64,000 bases of DNA from Homalodisca vitripennis (lineage: Eukaryota > Arthropoda > Insecta > Hemiptera > Cicadellidae), in assembly GCF_021130785.1 (NCBI RefSeq), contig NW_025776796.1, positions 248,001-312,000 of the forward strand, written 5' to 3'. This document shows, one piece after another, positions 35,790 to 47,901 of this stretch. How positions within the stretch are numbered: position 1 is the stretch's first letter; every line of letters starts with the position of its first letter. A model generated the notes under the pieces. The model was not told where the DNA came from. It did no database searches and saw only the letters and a program-made list of their open reading frames with translations. The position numbers and the translations under genes are program-made.

Positions 35790-35953
35790 GTCAAGTCGCT
35801 GTGGACTGTGGGGGGGGTGGATCCCCCTCATCTTCCAAGGTCTCTGCCGGTTAGGCTTTTGCCTTGTGTGTCGAGGGTCATAGCCCTAGTAGCTTTCGCT
35901 ACCTGTGAGTGGGGTGAAGTGTCGTGGTGCAGTCGAAGTTGTAGTCGATGTCA

Positions 35954-38589
35954 TCAGTCATCCATAGGAAGACGCAGTTGGGGGACCTCCTGGGCGCGAA
36001 GCTCACGGATGTGATCCCACGGTGAGGACTCTGCAGCTTCCTCAAGGCTCGATGTCAGGCCTTCTACGAAGCTCCTGATGGTAGGGACGTTGGACGAAGC
36101 CCTGACTACGGTGTTCCTCACGAAACAGGGCGACCCAGTGTCCCGCCGGAGACACACGCTCTGGACAGCGAGCAACTGCCTCCTTGCGGTCTTGCAGGTG
36201 AGGTGGTACCATGCTGGGGCCGCATATGTGAGCACTGGTCGTATCAGAGCTGTGTAGAGCAGGACCTTCGTCCTGGTCGGTAACTTCGTGGAGTTGAGCA
36301 GGGGGCCGATGCTGCCGAAGCCCTTCCTCGCTTGGCAACAGATCCTCTTGACGTGGGGTGTGAAGGTCAGCTTGGAGTCCAGGAGTACCCCCAGGTACTT
36401 GACTGAAGTCTTCTACGGTATGTCGTCGCCGTTGAGTGACAGGTGACGGCCGTCCGCTTGTCTCCTTGTCCTCGTGAAGTTTATGGCTTCACATTTGTCA
36501 ACGTTGACCTTGATCCTCCACTTGGTCAACCAGGGCTCCAGTAGGTGCAGCTGCCGCTGGATGTAGAACCCAGCCATCCTCAGGTTGGCAGAAGTGGCCG
36601 TGAGAAGCGCATCGTCCGCGTACAGGGAGAGCTGCACTCTCGGAGCGACCGGAAAGTCGTTTGTGTACCACAGGTACAGGATCGGGCCGAGGACTGATCC
36701 CTGTGGCACACCAGATGTCACTGGGTGGGTCGTGGAGGTGAATCGGGCAACGCTGACGGAGAAGGTCCGGAGGTGGAGATAGCTGCGGAGCAGCCGGAAA
36801 ATCCTGCCAGGCAATGGAGACGATGACAGCTTGAAGAGCAGTCCCTCGTTCCACACCTTGTCGAAGGCTTTGCTCACGTCTATCAGGACCGAAGTGGAGT
36901 GGTGCTTCCTTCCTACAGCTCCAGTGATGTTGTTCAGGACTCTGCGAAGCTGAAGGGTGGTGGAGTGGCTAGTGCGGAAGCCGAATTGTTCTGTCCTGAT
37001 AGACGTGAAGAACTCCTCAGGGAATCTCGCCAAGACGATCTTCTCCAGAATCTTGGAGAGCACAGGCAGGAGGGAGATCGGCCTGTGGTTCTCCGGGAAG
37101 AGAGGGTCCATGATCATGATCACCTTGGCATCCTTCCAGGTGGTCGGGAAGTGAGCAAGGCGTAAGCATGAGTTGAAGATGCAGGTGATCGTGACGATCA
37201 CCCAAGCCGGCAGGTTCTTCAATGCTGGAGTTCCTAAGGAGTCCGGGCCAGGGGCCTTCTTCGGGCGAAGGCGGCTAATGTGGTCTTGCACTTCAAGTGT
37301 AGTCACAGTGGGCAGTAGGTCGTCTTCGTCAGGTTGGTATTCCTCCAGGAAGTTTTCAATCATTTCGCACGTGTCCTCGTCGTAGACATCCGCGTGTGGA
37401 GAGAATTGGCCTTCCATGGTGTCGGCGAAGGCCTCTGCTCGATCTCCAGGGGAGTAGACAATACCACGCTGTCCATGAAGTGGTCGGTTGGTCTTCTTCT
37501 CCCCTCGAAGATTTTCCAGATGCCGCCGACACCACCGTCAGCTTGATGTTCCACAAAGTCATCCCACGCAGCCGCTCTGTGTTCAGCCAGGAGACGAGAG
37601 CACTTCCTGGCCTGGCGGTTGAAGGTCTGCTTGGCGTGGGGACATCGGGACTGCTGGTACTCCCTTCGCAGTCTGCGACGAAGGCGAATCTCCTCTCTCA
37701 ACTCCTCGGGTAGAGGTGGAGTGATGTCAGTCCAGGAGAGAGGAGATGACGAGGCCGTCATAGCTTCTTGGAGGATGGAAGTCAAGTCGTGAACTTGTCG
37801 GTCTAGCTGGTCCGGTGACTCGGCAGGAGTTGGTGGTGGCCGATGTCTGTCAGCGAGGTTGTTTGCAAAGCGGTGCCAGTTTATCTTAGTGGGACGAGCA
37901 GCAGGATATGATGGCGCTCCGTCGTCCGAGAGGTCGAAGGCAACTGGCACGTGGTCTGACGAGAGATCAGACACTGCAAACACCTCGATGTGTCCGTCCA
38001 GCGAGCCAGCTAGACCGATGTCTATTATGTCCGGGAGGTGCCGTCCATTGTGATTGTAGTGCGTGGGCTCCTCAGGTGTCAGTAATTGGATGTGGAGTCG
38101 GTTATCCAGGAGAAGGTGGAGACTTCTGCCGTTGGAGTTGGTGTTCCGGCATCCCTAGTCCAGATGCTTTGCACTGAGGTCCCCAGCAACAAGTGCAGGG
38201 GAACCAGGACGCAGCAGGGCATCAAGGCAGCGAGTTTGCAGCGTGTTTCTAGGTGGATTGTACACGGAGGCAATCTCCAGTTCGGCTCCGCTGTAGTGAA
38301 TGGCAATCCGAGTGATCTCAGCTCCTGGGGCAGGGTCTTTTGCCAGGAGACGATGGGTCACTCGCCGATGCACCATGATCGCCGAGCCTCCGCCGGGTCA
38401 GTTGTTCTGCAGCTGCCTATCGGTGCGGTATATCTGGTAATTTGGGATATTGAAGCGATCTGTCGCCCTGAAGTGAGTCTCCTGTAGAAGAGCGACGTCC
38501 ACATCCATTTCAGTTAGTAGCTGACCGAGTTCCAGCCGCTTGTTTGCCAGCCCGTCGGCGTTACAGCTGAAAACTCTCAGCTTACCCAT
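35954..38589 (-). pseudogene. LINE ORF2: endonuclease and reverse transcriptase
   Basis: The frame starts at ATG 38589, overlapping the end of ORF1. The N-terminus MGKLRVFSCNADGLANKRLE and ALLQETHF mark the apurinic-like endonuclease. GDLSAKH, GCRNTNSNGRSL and SDHVPV are further endonuclease motifs near 38170 to 37920. RT motifs follow: RPISLLPVLSKILEK, FGFRTSHSTT, LIDVSKAFDKVW, SGVPQGSVLGPILYLWYTND and the catalytic YADDALL. The C-terminal part is YLGVLLDSKLTFTPH and LIRPVLTYAAPAWYH, and the frame ends at 35954. Lesions are an in-frame TGA at 38398-38400, TAG at 38155-38157 (in a position where Trp is usual), a 1-nt frameshift near 37435 and TAG at 36413-36415. Intact length would be about 880 residues, normal for Jockey-group ORF2. 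Confidence 0.88.
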
Positions 38590-40220
38590 GGACGTTGGCG
38601 GACAACGTGTCCATGAGGCGTGACATCAACGCCACTATGTTGGTCAGCTGAGTAAGAATCTGATTTAGTCTTACCTTGAGATCCTGAGGCAGGAGGGAAG
38701 CTGGGTGAGAAATCGGCGTGATGTTTTTTGTGGGCGGGCTGGGCTTGTAGTTCAGGGCTGGAAGCAGGCTTAGGTGGCTCAGCACGAGATCTCGGTGTGG
38801 GCCTGGGTAGTGTTGGTCTGGCAGGGGCAGGAGTGTCCTCGATTGTTGGGTTCTCTAGTTGATGAGAGGCAGGTTGTTGACGTGTCTCGGAGGTTGAGGT
38901 CTTCGGAGTTGAACGAGAACGAGCCCCCCGATTTTCCTGCTTCCGAGCTGGGCGATGACGGCGACGCCTTACCATCTCGAAGTCATCTTCTTCCCGGTTT
39001 TCAGTGGAGGGCTCCACGGTGTCATCTACCGTGGCAGGAGGGGCAGGAGCAGGAGCTTCTCCAGGCTTAGCAGGCTCAATCCTGGAAGGTACAGGCCTCT
39101 GAACCCTCCTGGCAACGGCAGCATAAGAGAGCTGCTTCTCGTTTTTGAAGGTGACACACCCACGGTAGTTGGCAGAGTGGGCCTCTCCACAATTGCAGCA
39201 TCTGGCCGGGGTTGAAGCTTCCTTTCGGGCAGAGGCTGGACGGATGATTATCACCACATCGTACGCAGCGGAGCTCACGGTGGCAGTGGCTAGAGCCATG
39301 CCCAAACCCCTGGCATCGGTGGCACTGGACTGGTCCACTAGGCCTGGTGTACTTCCTGACCTCCAGCCTTCAGAAAAAAACAGAGTCCGGGCGGTGTAGA
39401 CATCAGTAGGAGGCCGGAGCCCATCGCCTCCACGGAGGGTGATGAGCCACATGCTGGTCGGTTGTCCACGTCTTGTCTTCAGGAGCTTGGCCTCCACGAT
39501 GCCATAGCCATCTCCTTGGAAAGCCTCGACGACCTCTTCCGGCGATAGGGTGGGTGGGAGATCTTTGATCACCACCTTGAGGAGGCGCTCAGTGGTCATG
39601 GCGAAAGTGTGGAACTTCAGCCCCTGTTCCTGTAAGTACCTTTGTAGTTGCCGAAAGTGGGCCACGGTGCTCGTCTTCAGCCGTAGCGTCCGAGCGGTGC
39701 AGACTGCCTCCAGGTCGCCCCCCAACCAGCTGTTTGATGGTAACAGCATGGCTGGCCCATCCTTTGGGGACGTCCATGATGATGGGAGGAATGCGTGGCC
39801 CTCGCTCGACGTCCATGTCTTCGCCTGTGTTGGTGTCCGTCCGTCGGCTTTTCGGCGGAAGAGTCGAAGCTGGATTCGCTTGTCGTTTCCGCAGACCCGC
39901 GGCAGGACGGCCTGAAGTTCCAGAGTTGGCCTGAGAAGTAGCTGGATCTATCAGCTGGGCAACTGGAGCAGAAGTTCCCCGGTGGTGTAAGGTGGCCTTT
40001 GGAAAGGCGTTTTTGGGATTCCGACCAGCGTGGGTTCCCCTGGCACTTGGTCGCCGCACCCCTGGCAGCTCTCGGGGGTAATCCCGACTTCACCCGGGCC
40101 CTGTTCTCCTGTCACGGCGTTGCTGGGTAGAGATTCAGTCGGCAGGTCGTGGATGGTCTCCAATGGGCCATCGGAGGTCTCCATCAGGCCGTGGGAGGTC
40201 GCTGGGGCAGCAGGAGCCAC
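38577..40220 (-). pseudogene. LINE ORF1: gag-like nucleic-acid-binding protein
   Basis: This is the nucleocapsid-like protein that packages the LINE RNA. The frame can be followed from MAPAAPATSHGL (40220) through a Pro/Ser-rich N-terminus, with a frameshift in the A-run near 40010. It then passes through VPKGWASHAVTIKQL, with a second frameshift at the G6 run near 39720. It next enters ERLLKVVIKDLPPTLSPEEV, a PRE/C2HC-type RNA-binding region, and the zinc knuckle CCNCGEAHSANYRGC near 39170. The C-terminal third is basic and proline-rich. It ends RPWVS at 38577, overlapping the ORF2 start by 13 nt, which suggests coupled translation. Confidence 0.8.
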
Positions 40221-40248
40221 AATCCGGGCCTCTTTTTCAGAAGATCAA

Positions 40249-40468
40249 CCCTAAAAGTCGAGGTGGATGCTTGACCGGTCAGTAGTCCTTTATTCACGTA
40301 AACTTTATGTGGGCTCTTGTTTTTCTTGACTTTTAATCTTCTTTGATCTTCTGAATCTGAACTCTCTGAACATTCTGAGGGTGAATAGTTCTTGTCTTCA
40401 TCTATATCATCACTATTATCAATCAAAGCTTTAAAAATATTTAATCTATTACTATTTTGCTGATCCAT
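40249..40468 (-). other. Unassigned open frame abutting the LINE 5' end
   Basis: On the minus strand, ATG at 40468 opens a frame of about 75 codons (begins MDQQNSNRLNIFKALIDN, then Ser/Asp/Glu-rich, then a Lys-rich stretch) that runs into the LINE's first bases. Composition is AT-rich and unlike the LINE. It may be the interrupted N-terminus of another element's gene, or chance. Confidence 0.3.
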
Positions 40469-40499
40469 TTTTTGGTTGACCCGTTCAATTGATATAATA

Positions 40500-41560
40500 T
40501 CCGTTCATACATATCTGATAAAAAAGTGTAAAGATTACTTGGGGAAATATCTAGTTAAATACGTCTGGGAGATATCACTATCAAGCATTTTATAGTGGTG
40601 CAGTATTGAAAATAATTGGAAATTATTAAATGCTATTTGAATTAGGAATAAATGTATAACTTAATTACATTTAATTGTTCCGAATGAAATTAAATATCGC
40701 CTTTTCGTTTCTATCGTAGTTAAAATAATTGCATTTCATAATGTTGTAACATATCTTGAAACTTATTAAACATTTTCCTTTCTGAAACTAAAGTAAAATT
40801 TTTTTTTTAATTATGTAGCCTTCAAAAATTCTTTTTTTTTATGAATATAAAATTTTTCCCTATTTTTTCCATATTAGTTAGGAATAAACAGATACTTAAA
40901 AAAATAAATAGTTTATTTAATAAATATTAATCGTAACTGTGCTCCTCTTTTAGTTGTAAAATTTTGTTAAGAATCACGTAATGTCAGATTAGGCCTACTA
41001 TGTACAATGCTGCTAAATTACTTAACAAACAGCATGTATTACCAAGTCCCTCGTAGATAGGTTGAGTTAAACTTCTAGTCGAAACGTTAAGAGACACTTT
41101 GGGCATAACAAGTTGCAGGAACAAAATGAAATCGCTACTAATGACCTCATGGAAACGTATCAATATTTTAAAGTCAATTGGGAGATTTATATTTTAAGTT
41201 AAAAACTTTTAATAATTAAAAAATGTGAGGAAATTTTTTTAGTTTTAAAATTTAACTGTGTTAAAATCATCAATTAAGATTTTTTTTATTGCCGTCTATG
41301 ACAATATTTACGAAAATAATAAATGTTATTCATTTTGTAAACGTAATATTATTGTGCAAATTTTATTTGGGATAGTTGTGTATTCCTGAGAATATGGAAT
41401 TAAAAGTTATTTTGTAATAGGTAACTTCACTTATATACAAAAATCTCTACCTTGGTTTGTGTATATTTGATTTCATAACAGTACAACTCACCCCAGGCCT
41501 CCTAGTTGCTCGCTTTCCAATTTGGAAGTGAAAATAAAACCGTAGTTGCTAATAACTAAT
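40500..41560. other. AT-rich stretch, nothing recognised
   Basis: I see nothing supportable between the LINE and the helicase fragment. Confidence 0.5.
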
Positions 41561-41741
41561 TTATTGGTGATAAAAACTGTTGTTTGCCCGTTAGTTTGTC
41601 AATTGATGAAAAACACATGCATGACGTAAAACGTCTCGCCACAGGAAGGCTGGCAAACACAGAGACAATATATTTACAGAAAACTTATTTACATCGACGA
41701 CTGGTTTTGATTTGGGGAGGCCCTATAGCCTACTGCCAGTG

Positions 41742-41993
41742 TCAATCTGGTTTAATGAAGAAGTTCGCCGTACACGATGTTTCTCGCGTAGGCGACTTCA
41801 TTGGATACCCTATCACGAAGACAAGGACAACGATGTCTTCTGGGCGTCGAACTCTACTGAGCAGGACGTACAGCTGGCCGTGGGTAAAACAGTCAGTGCG
41901 AAGCTCGACTCCGACAAGGTCGATTGTTTGACCTTGGCTCTTGTGACTGGTCATCATCGCACATGCCATCGACTGACGTCACCGGACAAGTAA
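41742..41993 (-). pseudogene. Helitron-type Pif1-like helicase, C-terminal fragment
   Basis: The minus strand reads [19 protein letters not shown], then [20 protein letters not shown]. These correspond to helicase motifs V and VI of Pif1-family helicases, as found at the end of Helitron Rep/Hel proteins. The sequence just upstream (41970-41993) appears frame-shifted relative to the usual PVRLAFAM approach. The rest of the helicase and the Rep domain are absent. I could not find a Helitron 3' hairpin with CTRR in the following bases. The plus-strand frames over this region are shadows. Confidence 0.75.
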
Positions 41994-41999
41994 CGGCGA

Positions 42000-42600
42000 A
42001 ATTTTACTGAAGAATACTCCAATCTTTTGATCCGTTTTAGATTTAACTTTAAAGACAGTGAGTGCCCTCAAGTCGGAGAGTTAAAATAAATCCCCATTGC
42101 ATTACAACCTTAAATTACTGTCGGCTATTGTTGTATTGTTTTTAATAGGTTGTTTTATAATCATGTTAATAATTTACTAGTTAATTTTTTTAAGTAATTA
42201 AGTTTTTTATCAGATTCAAGATACAATATTTAATAATATTGTCATGCACTATAAATTAAGCTTTAAATGACTCATACGATTCTTACACGTCTAAAAAGGT
42301 GCAGCTTTTTAAAAATGCAGTAGGCTGTAGACCACATAAGAAATTATGAAGAATAAAATAGCTTGTAAACGTTTTATGTGGTGTTTATATAAGAAATTGG
42401 AATGTAAATATAGTTTTTTTACATACTCAGGTCTTATTCCCTATATAATAAATGGGAATTGCCTAAATACAACTACTAGTGTTACTCCATTCATTAAGAA
42501 GTTTGTATTTTTCTAATGGTAAACTAACCAAATTCTCTCTTATCCCCAAGAATATTGGTATAGTATTAGTAAACGATACCTATGTTATGTGGGTTAATAT
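42000..42600. other. AT-rich stretch, nothing recognised
   Basis: No supportable feature is seen. Confidence 0.5.
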
Positions 42601-43740
42601 GCAAGATAGAACATTATGAAGAAGTTTTTTATTGCAATGAAAGTAGAATAAATTATAACACTCCACCAAAAACTTCAATCGTTATTGCTTGGTAGCTTAA
42701 AACCTTAGGAGAGGAGAGTAAAGTCAGACTCCTTATATGTAAGAAATAAGAAATCAGCAAAACTATTTTATATTATTATTTACATTTGTTACGTGTTATG
42801 TAATAGGCTTCGCTGAGTTTGTATGCCAAAATTTTAAATCTGTATAGCTTGTTTTATTTTCGAATTTATCCTATGGACAGATACACAAACAATCAGACAG
42901 GTAAGAAATGTTGAAATCGTGTAAGCTTAATGAGTATAAGGATTCTATAAACCCTTAGTCTAATTCCATGTTTGGACAGCACCATCATATAATTCATTTT
43001 GTCTATGTAAAAACCTCATGCAGGGTTTTATGGCAGTAATCAAATAAAATGTCTGGTAAGCAAACAAGGGTACTACAACATAGGTGTGCAATGGAATTAT
43101 ATATTGCCAGTAACTTTCTACATTGAGCGCAATATATTATAGTTTCTTTTCACTCTATTAATAAATGTGGCATTACAATATCACATGATAGTCACAGTTT
43201 GTTGACATGTTTAATCATTCATTAATCATGGTTGCAAAGAAGAACCATAAATATTTGCTCTGCCAAATCTGTACGATTGGTTGGAGCACGGCTATGGTTG
43301 GAAGAGCTGATTATATGTGAGTGTTGAGTTTAGCTTCAGTCTAACTTTCTCTTACGTGCAGCAAATGAAATCATTCATCTTCCACACAAGAAAATCTTAC
43401 GTGCAATAAAATCTTCCAAACAGTACACAGCTATGGTGAGAAGGACGATTCAGTGAGGCTGTAAATGTTAGGTGTTTCTTTTTAACTTTCTTCGTGTTAG
43501 TTAACAAAATATTTTTGGATCGCTTTCGATGAACATGACTCAAGATTTAAGAAGTCTGCAACAGCATCAGATTTTAGACGCTGCACTAAGAAGAAGGTGA
43601 ACTCGAGCTAAACTCAACATACATATGGAATCAGCCCTTTCCATCTTATCTGCGTTATTGAAGACTTAGTAGCTCCACCGTGCTTTTGGATCGTGTCAGT
43701 CAACATCGTAGTGCTTTTAGTTGTGGACATCCTATATTGT
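42600..43740 (+). repeat. ~1.1-kb dispersed repeat, copy 1 of 2
   Basis: It aligns in the same orientation with 48390-49560, offset by about 5.75 kb. Shared stretches include TTGGTAGCTTAAAA, GCATGCCAAAATTT, GTACGATTG and TTTTTGGATCGCTTTCGATG. The last ~200 bp match the sequence beside the mariner in segment copies I-III (for example ATCGTAGTGC). Here the mariner is missing. No protein is encoded. Confidence 0.7.
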
Positions 43741-43779
43741 ATTATTATTTCCTTCAATTATTGTCTAATTTTGTAAATT

Positions 43780-43900
43780 TAAGTCAAAATTCATTTTATT
43801 TCTGTAGAAAAGCTATTAAGTTATACTAATTTAATTTTTAATACTCTCTGTACCAAAGGCTTACAGAGAGAATATGTTTACAATAATTATTCTCCTAATG
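43780..43900 (+). repeat. Block-family fragment with perfect block B hairpin
   Basis: CTCTCTGTA (43844-43852) and TACAGAGAG (43862-43870) form a perfect 9-bp stem with a 9-nt loop. The flank (GTAGAAAAGCTATTAA) matches that of the 11.2-kb copy. Blocks A and C are not evident. Confidence 0.6.
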
Positions 43901-44550
43901 ATCCATATATCATGGTAATTTATGAACAATATTTGACTAGTGGATAAGATCATATTAACTTTACATCAAATAACAGATTATATTAGATTCGAACATTATA
44001 AATAAACAGCAGCTAAATCTTAATATATCGGACTACTCGTATATCGATCTGAATATAGTTCAAGCTTACTCATGTTTACGCAGTTTAGTCATAATTAAGT
44101 TTACAACAGTCATTATTTTGTTGTAGTTACAGTTTAGCTTAGAGTACCAGTGGACTTATTAAGTTGCAAACAGAAGTGAGTAATCTTTGCCAGAGGGAAC
44201 TTCCGTATTGCACTGTCAGCAGCAAAGCAGCAAGTAGTTCCTGAGTTTCTATTGTGTACCGTGAACATACACGAAATTGTAATATTCACTTTTCATACAT
44301 CTGATAATGCTTGTAAGTATGGGGGAAAGTACTCTTATTGAGTGTCATATAATCCGATTATAATTATATATAATATCTATATTATCCATAACAATATAAT
44401 TCCTATCGATAATATCTAGCTGTTATAGACCTTAGTGTTATGGGTCTAGGACCAAAACAGAGCCGGAAGCGACTTGCCTTTATCTCTTCCCACTCCTGAC
44501 CATCGTCTTACTGTTTAATTGACTCAGACACCGTAGTGACGCGGTGCCGA
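43901..44550. other. AT-rich stretch, nothing recognised
   Basis: No gene or repeat that I can support. Confidence 0.45.
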
Positions 44551-44950
44551 TTAAAGATCCGATATAAAAATTCGTGTTAGTACCTCACTTCAGCCTGTGT
44601 TAGTGAGATGTGTGATTGTGATTGTCGTACTCGTGCTCGGGAATGGCATTATATGCAGTGAACACACCTGGACCGCATTCAAAGCAGCTTTTAGGTATCT
44701 TAGAACCCTTTTTCCTTTCCTCTATTCTTTATTTTTCTATGTATTAACAACGTCCCCAACTGACGAAGAAGATAGATTTCAATCCTCGAAACGTTATTTT
44801 ATACATTTGGTAACATATAGCGATGGCAAATTCCTAAATCCTGTTATCCTTAGAAACCATCCATCGTCAATAACAAAATTTAAAGAAAGATTGAATCCAA
44901 AGGTAGATTTTTATTTTAGAGAGACCAATCAGAGTTGTAACACTTGAAAA
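44551..44950 (+). other. Possible retroelement promoter/terminal fragment with short open frame
   Basis: GATATAAAAATTC (44561) is a TATA-like box, followed about 40 bp on by GTGTTAGTGAGATG. A frame opens there (44597-44944; 116 codons; hydrophobic start, later TDEEDRFQSSKRYF). The DNA of that last stretch reads CTGACGA, then CTCGAAACG, a pattern found in terminal regions of several retroelements. I do not recognise a protein domain. Confidence 0.3.
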
Positions 44951-46650
44951 ACTCGTACAAATAAAAAGAAGGGAGAAATAGCTTAATTTCATAAACTATA
45001 CTGAATGTGCTGTTGAACCCATGATAAACGACTCACGAACAAAAAAAATAATGTTCTATTAGATTTTTGACCAAATTCTAATTACTTGGTTTAATGGAAA
45101 ATAAACAGTCTTTAATACTTATTACATTTTTGTATACATTTGAAGGACATAGCGCCCAATACGACAATTTATTTGTGAAGTTCAGGGAGACATTACGTAA
45201 CAATGACATTATATCTAGTATAAGCATTTATAACGTAAATAGTATTGTTCCTATGTAAAGTTCTAGAGGCAAAAAATAATACTGCTTTGTTTATTTTTGA
45301 ATTACTGTCATTTTACTACGAGATATTGTTTTTTTTGCAGTTGTAATAAACCAGAACATAACATAATGAAGAACATAAGGCAATGTGAAGAGCTGAGATA
45401 TGTGATGACGTCAGGTATCAGCTGCACAGTGGCAGTCTGAAGACTTAGCAGCTGTATTGGTACTTCACAGATTTGATATTGAAAAGTTTTTACATTGCGA
45501 TTTACAAGCTCTGAAGCAAATGGGCGAGGTATTATACGAGTGCGGTCAAACCAAGGTGTTCTCGGATATCCTGATTTTACGGTTACTCAGAAGTGATATT
45601 GAACTTTATTTTATGATGATAATGCCCTTCTTACAATTGACCTGCTATGTGACGTAACTTATGTCTTCGGAAATGCTATTAAATCACTAAAATAAATTTT
45701 ACATACTTAAAAATAGATGCATAATTATACGGTATTGGTGATACAAATATGCTTCAGTTGGAATATGAATAAAACTCATTTTATGATACTTTTTAAACGC
45801 GTGATACTTTTGTGTAACTGTTAATCTTGATAATACTATAGGATTCCACTAAAACATTACACCTTTTTTGCTAATTATGATGGAAATACTGTTAGAATAA
45901 AATTTAAAAATATATTTATTATTGAAATTTTCATCCGATACTTGGAATGTACAATTTGTTTGTAATACGGAGAAATTATCCTATAGGAAATTAACGGGTA
46001 AATACACCTTCTTTAAAAAAATCATTAGTCCGTATGTGTATGAACATATATTAAGTTTTTACTAAATTGATACTATACAAATTAATAGTATACATCACTT
46101 TGGATGTCAAGAGATAGTGATAGAAGTAACTATGATTTAGGTAGTCTATTTTAGTATTAGTCATTATAAACCCCTATCAACTTTATGTTAATATTTATGC
46201 TACTACCGATTACAGGGAATATATCTATGAAAAATAGCTAATTAAATTGTTTTCGTAAAGAAATATTCTATGATACTATGAACTATTTCAGATTCAAAAT
46301 TCATAAGACTATTGAATACCTTAGAAAATATTAAGCCGATTCTGCATGCATGCTTTCGGTAGTAGGATATATGAGAAATTAAAAACAGCTCAAAACCCAA
46401 ATGTAACAAAACAACATACCATACATTTTACGTAGAAAGTACAGGGGGATTTATTTTGCATAGTAATCACCCTAGTGCAAGGTATAAAAGTAGTGAAAAG
46501 ATCAAAAACATATATACATTTCTTCTTTAATATTAACTAAGTTATTATTTTATAATGTTTTGTACATTATTATTTATTTTTAATCAATAAATAATATATG
46601 CATTGGTCCAGTGATTTGGGCTGTGATAAAAGCTCAATAAAACTAGGATG
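44951..46650. other. AT-rich stretch; one partial local duplication
   Basis: A piece near 46095-46135 (CTTTGGATGTCAAGAGATAG) is repeated near 46662-46700, beside block A of the inverted segment. The open frame at 45457-45657 is not recognisable. Nothing else is seen. Confidence 0.45.
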
Positions 46651-46659
46651 TAGACTACG

Positions 46660-46800
46660 TACTTTGGATGTCAAGAGATTGTGAGAGCAGAAACTATGAT
46701 ATATAAACAATAAAAATAACTTACTGTAGGTCCTGGTCCTGGTCCTTTATATGAGCCTCACATCGTATTCCTTGTTCGCTGGTTTTCCGGAGTACTGTGA
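46660..46800 (-). repeat. Block-family repeat, block A (inverted)
   Basis: Block A in reverse orientation (46722-46800) contains TAGGTCCTGGTCCTGGTCCT and ATCGTATTCCTTGTTC. It corresponds to the block A at 4186-4252 and 17855-17938 that ends the duplicated segment. Confidence 0.7.
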
Positions 46801-47783
46801 TTAGAGTGAATTTTGATTATAGTATTGAGCAATTCAGAATATTGAAATACCCCGAACTTTTCTTCCGTTGTTTTCATGGATATACGTAATTTGGATGTGT
46901 ACATCTGTAGGGGACATATCACCTGGATTATTTCAAGGACATTGTTTATATTTTATCCTGCGCAAGTGACGTTCTTTTATAATAATTATCGTAGACGTAA
47001 CCACAAGATGCGTTTGCACTAATTTTCTGCTCTAGGACAAAAGCATTTACGAGTATAAGCAAACAGCCTTTAGTTATGTAACATTAACGACATCTATTCT
47101 CTGAATATGAAATTAATCATCAGTCAAAACTTGAATTGGTGCGGGAAATAATAAAATAATTACAAATAAGTACTAAAAATATTAAGCGATATGTTTATAA
47201 AAAATAACTGTTTTATTAAAACATTTAACAACAATTAATTATACTGTCAGACACGTAAGTGATAGTGATATCAGCGTCAGCCAACGATATGGAAAGACTA
47301 AATTAGCAATTTTCAGCCAAGTATTTGCTACCGATATTATCAAAACCTGTCCAGTTTTTGTATTTATATAAAGGATGACCTACGACATTTTAAATCTGTA
47401 AATTGCTCTTTGTAAAATACATTTGCATACTAATTTTTATGTTTTACTCTAACCTTGGTCAATAAAAGTTCCCAGCGTGCCCTAGTCTAACTTGAACTAA
47501 GGGTTTATATCAATTACTTAATACTTCACAACCCTGCAACAACAAAGAGAACTAGCTATTGATTTTACACTTCAATTACTTTACTTCTCGAACATGTTTT
47601 TCTATTGAAACTCACTTTAATCCGAATAAGGGCTTTACATGTGACAATTAGTACAAAAAATTGTGTGTTGACCAAGTGTTAATTTACAAAAATATATTAG
47701 TCTCGGATATCGTATTAATAAATTTGCAAAAAAGTTTTTTTTTTACTAAATATTACCTTAAATTTATTTTTGATTTACAAAAT

Positions 47784-47814
47784 GGAGCAAGCACTTTTTG
47801 TGATTTAATGTTTG

Positions 47815-47818
<4 letters not shown>
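47784..47818 (+). repeat. tRNA-like SINE, 3' fragment
   Basis: GGAGCAAGCACTTTTTGTGA followed by TTTAATGTTTGTTGAA matches the end of the units at 8075-8110 and 10702-10735. It again runs directly into a TA tract. Confidence 0.65.

Positions 47819-47898
<80 letters not shown>
47819..47898. repeat. (TA)n microsatellite after SINE fragment
   Basis: A pure TA tract of about 80 bp. The Tyr-Ile frame across it is not a gene. Confidence 0.98.

Positions 47899-47901
<3 letters not shown>

Larger units (their letters stand above)
35790..40242 (-). mobile_element. Jockey-like non-LTR retrotransposon (LINE), near full length
   Basis: This is a GC-rich element of about 4.45 kb in AT-rich DNA, transcribed leftward. 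It carries two overlapping open frames: a gag-like ORF1 and an endonuclease/reverse transcriptase ORF2. GATCAA flanks both ends (35784-35789 and 40243-40248) and is a candidate target-site duplication. The 3' end carries a short TTGACTTGA tail instead of a long poly(A). Several stops and frameshifts show it is now inactive, but few enough that it is fairly recent. Confidence 0.85.

Noticed and set aside
36585..39915. Plus-strand open frames across the LINE
   Set aside because: They are antisense shadows in GC-rich sequence. The minus strand carries the gag, endonuclease and RT motifs.
41584..41993. Two plus-strand open frames
   Set aside because: They are antisense to the Pif1/Helitron helicase motifs on the minus strand.
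45457..45657. 66-codon plus frame (also 51367-51657 and 27642-27842)
   Set aside because: No domain, no splice context and a length expected by chance in AT-rich DNA.
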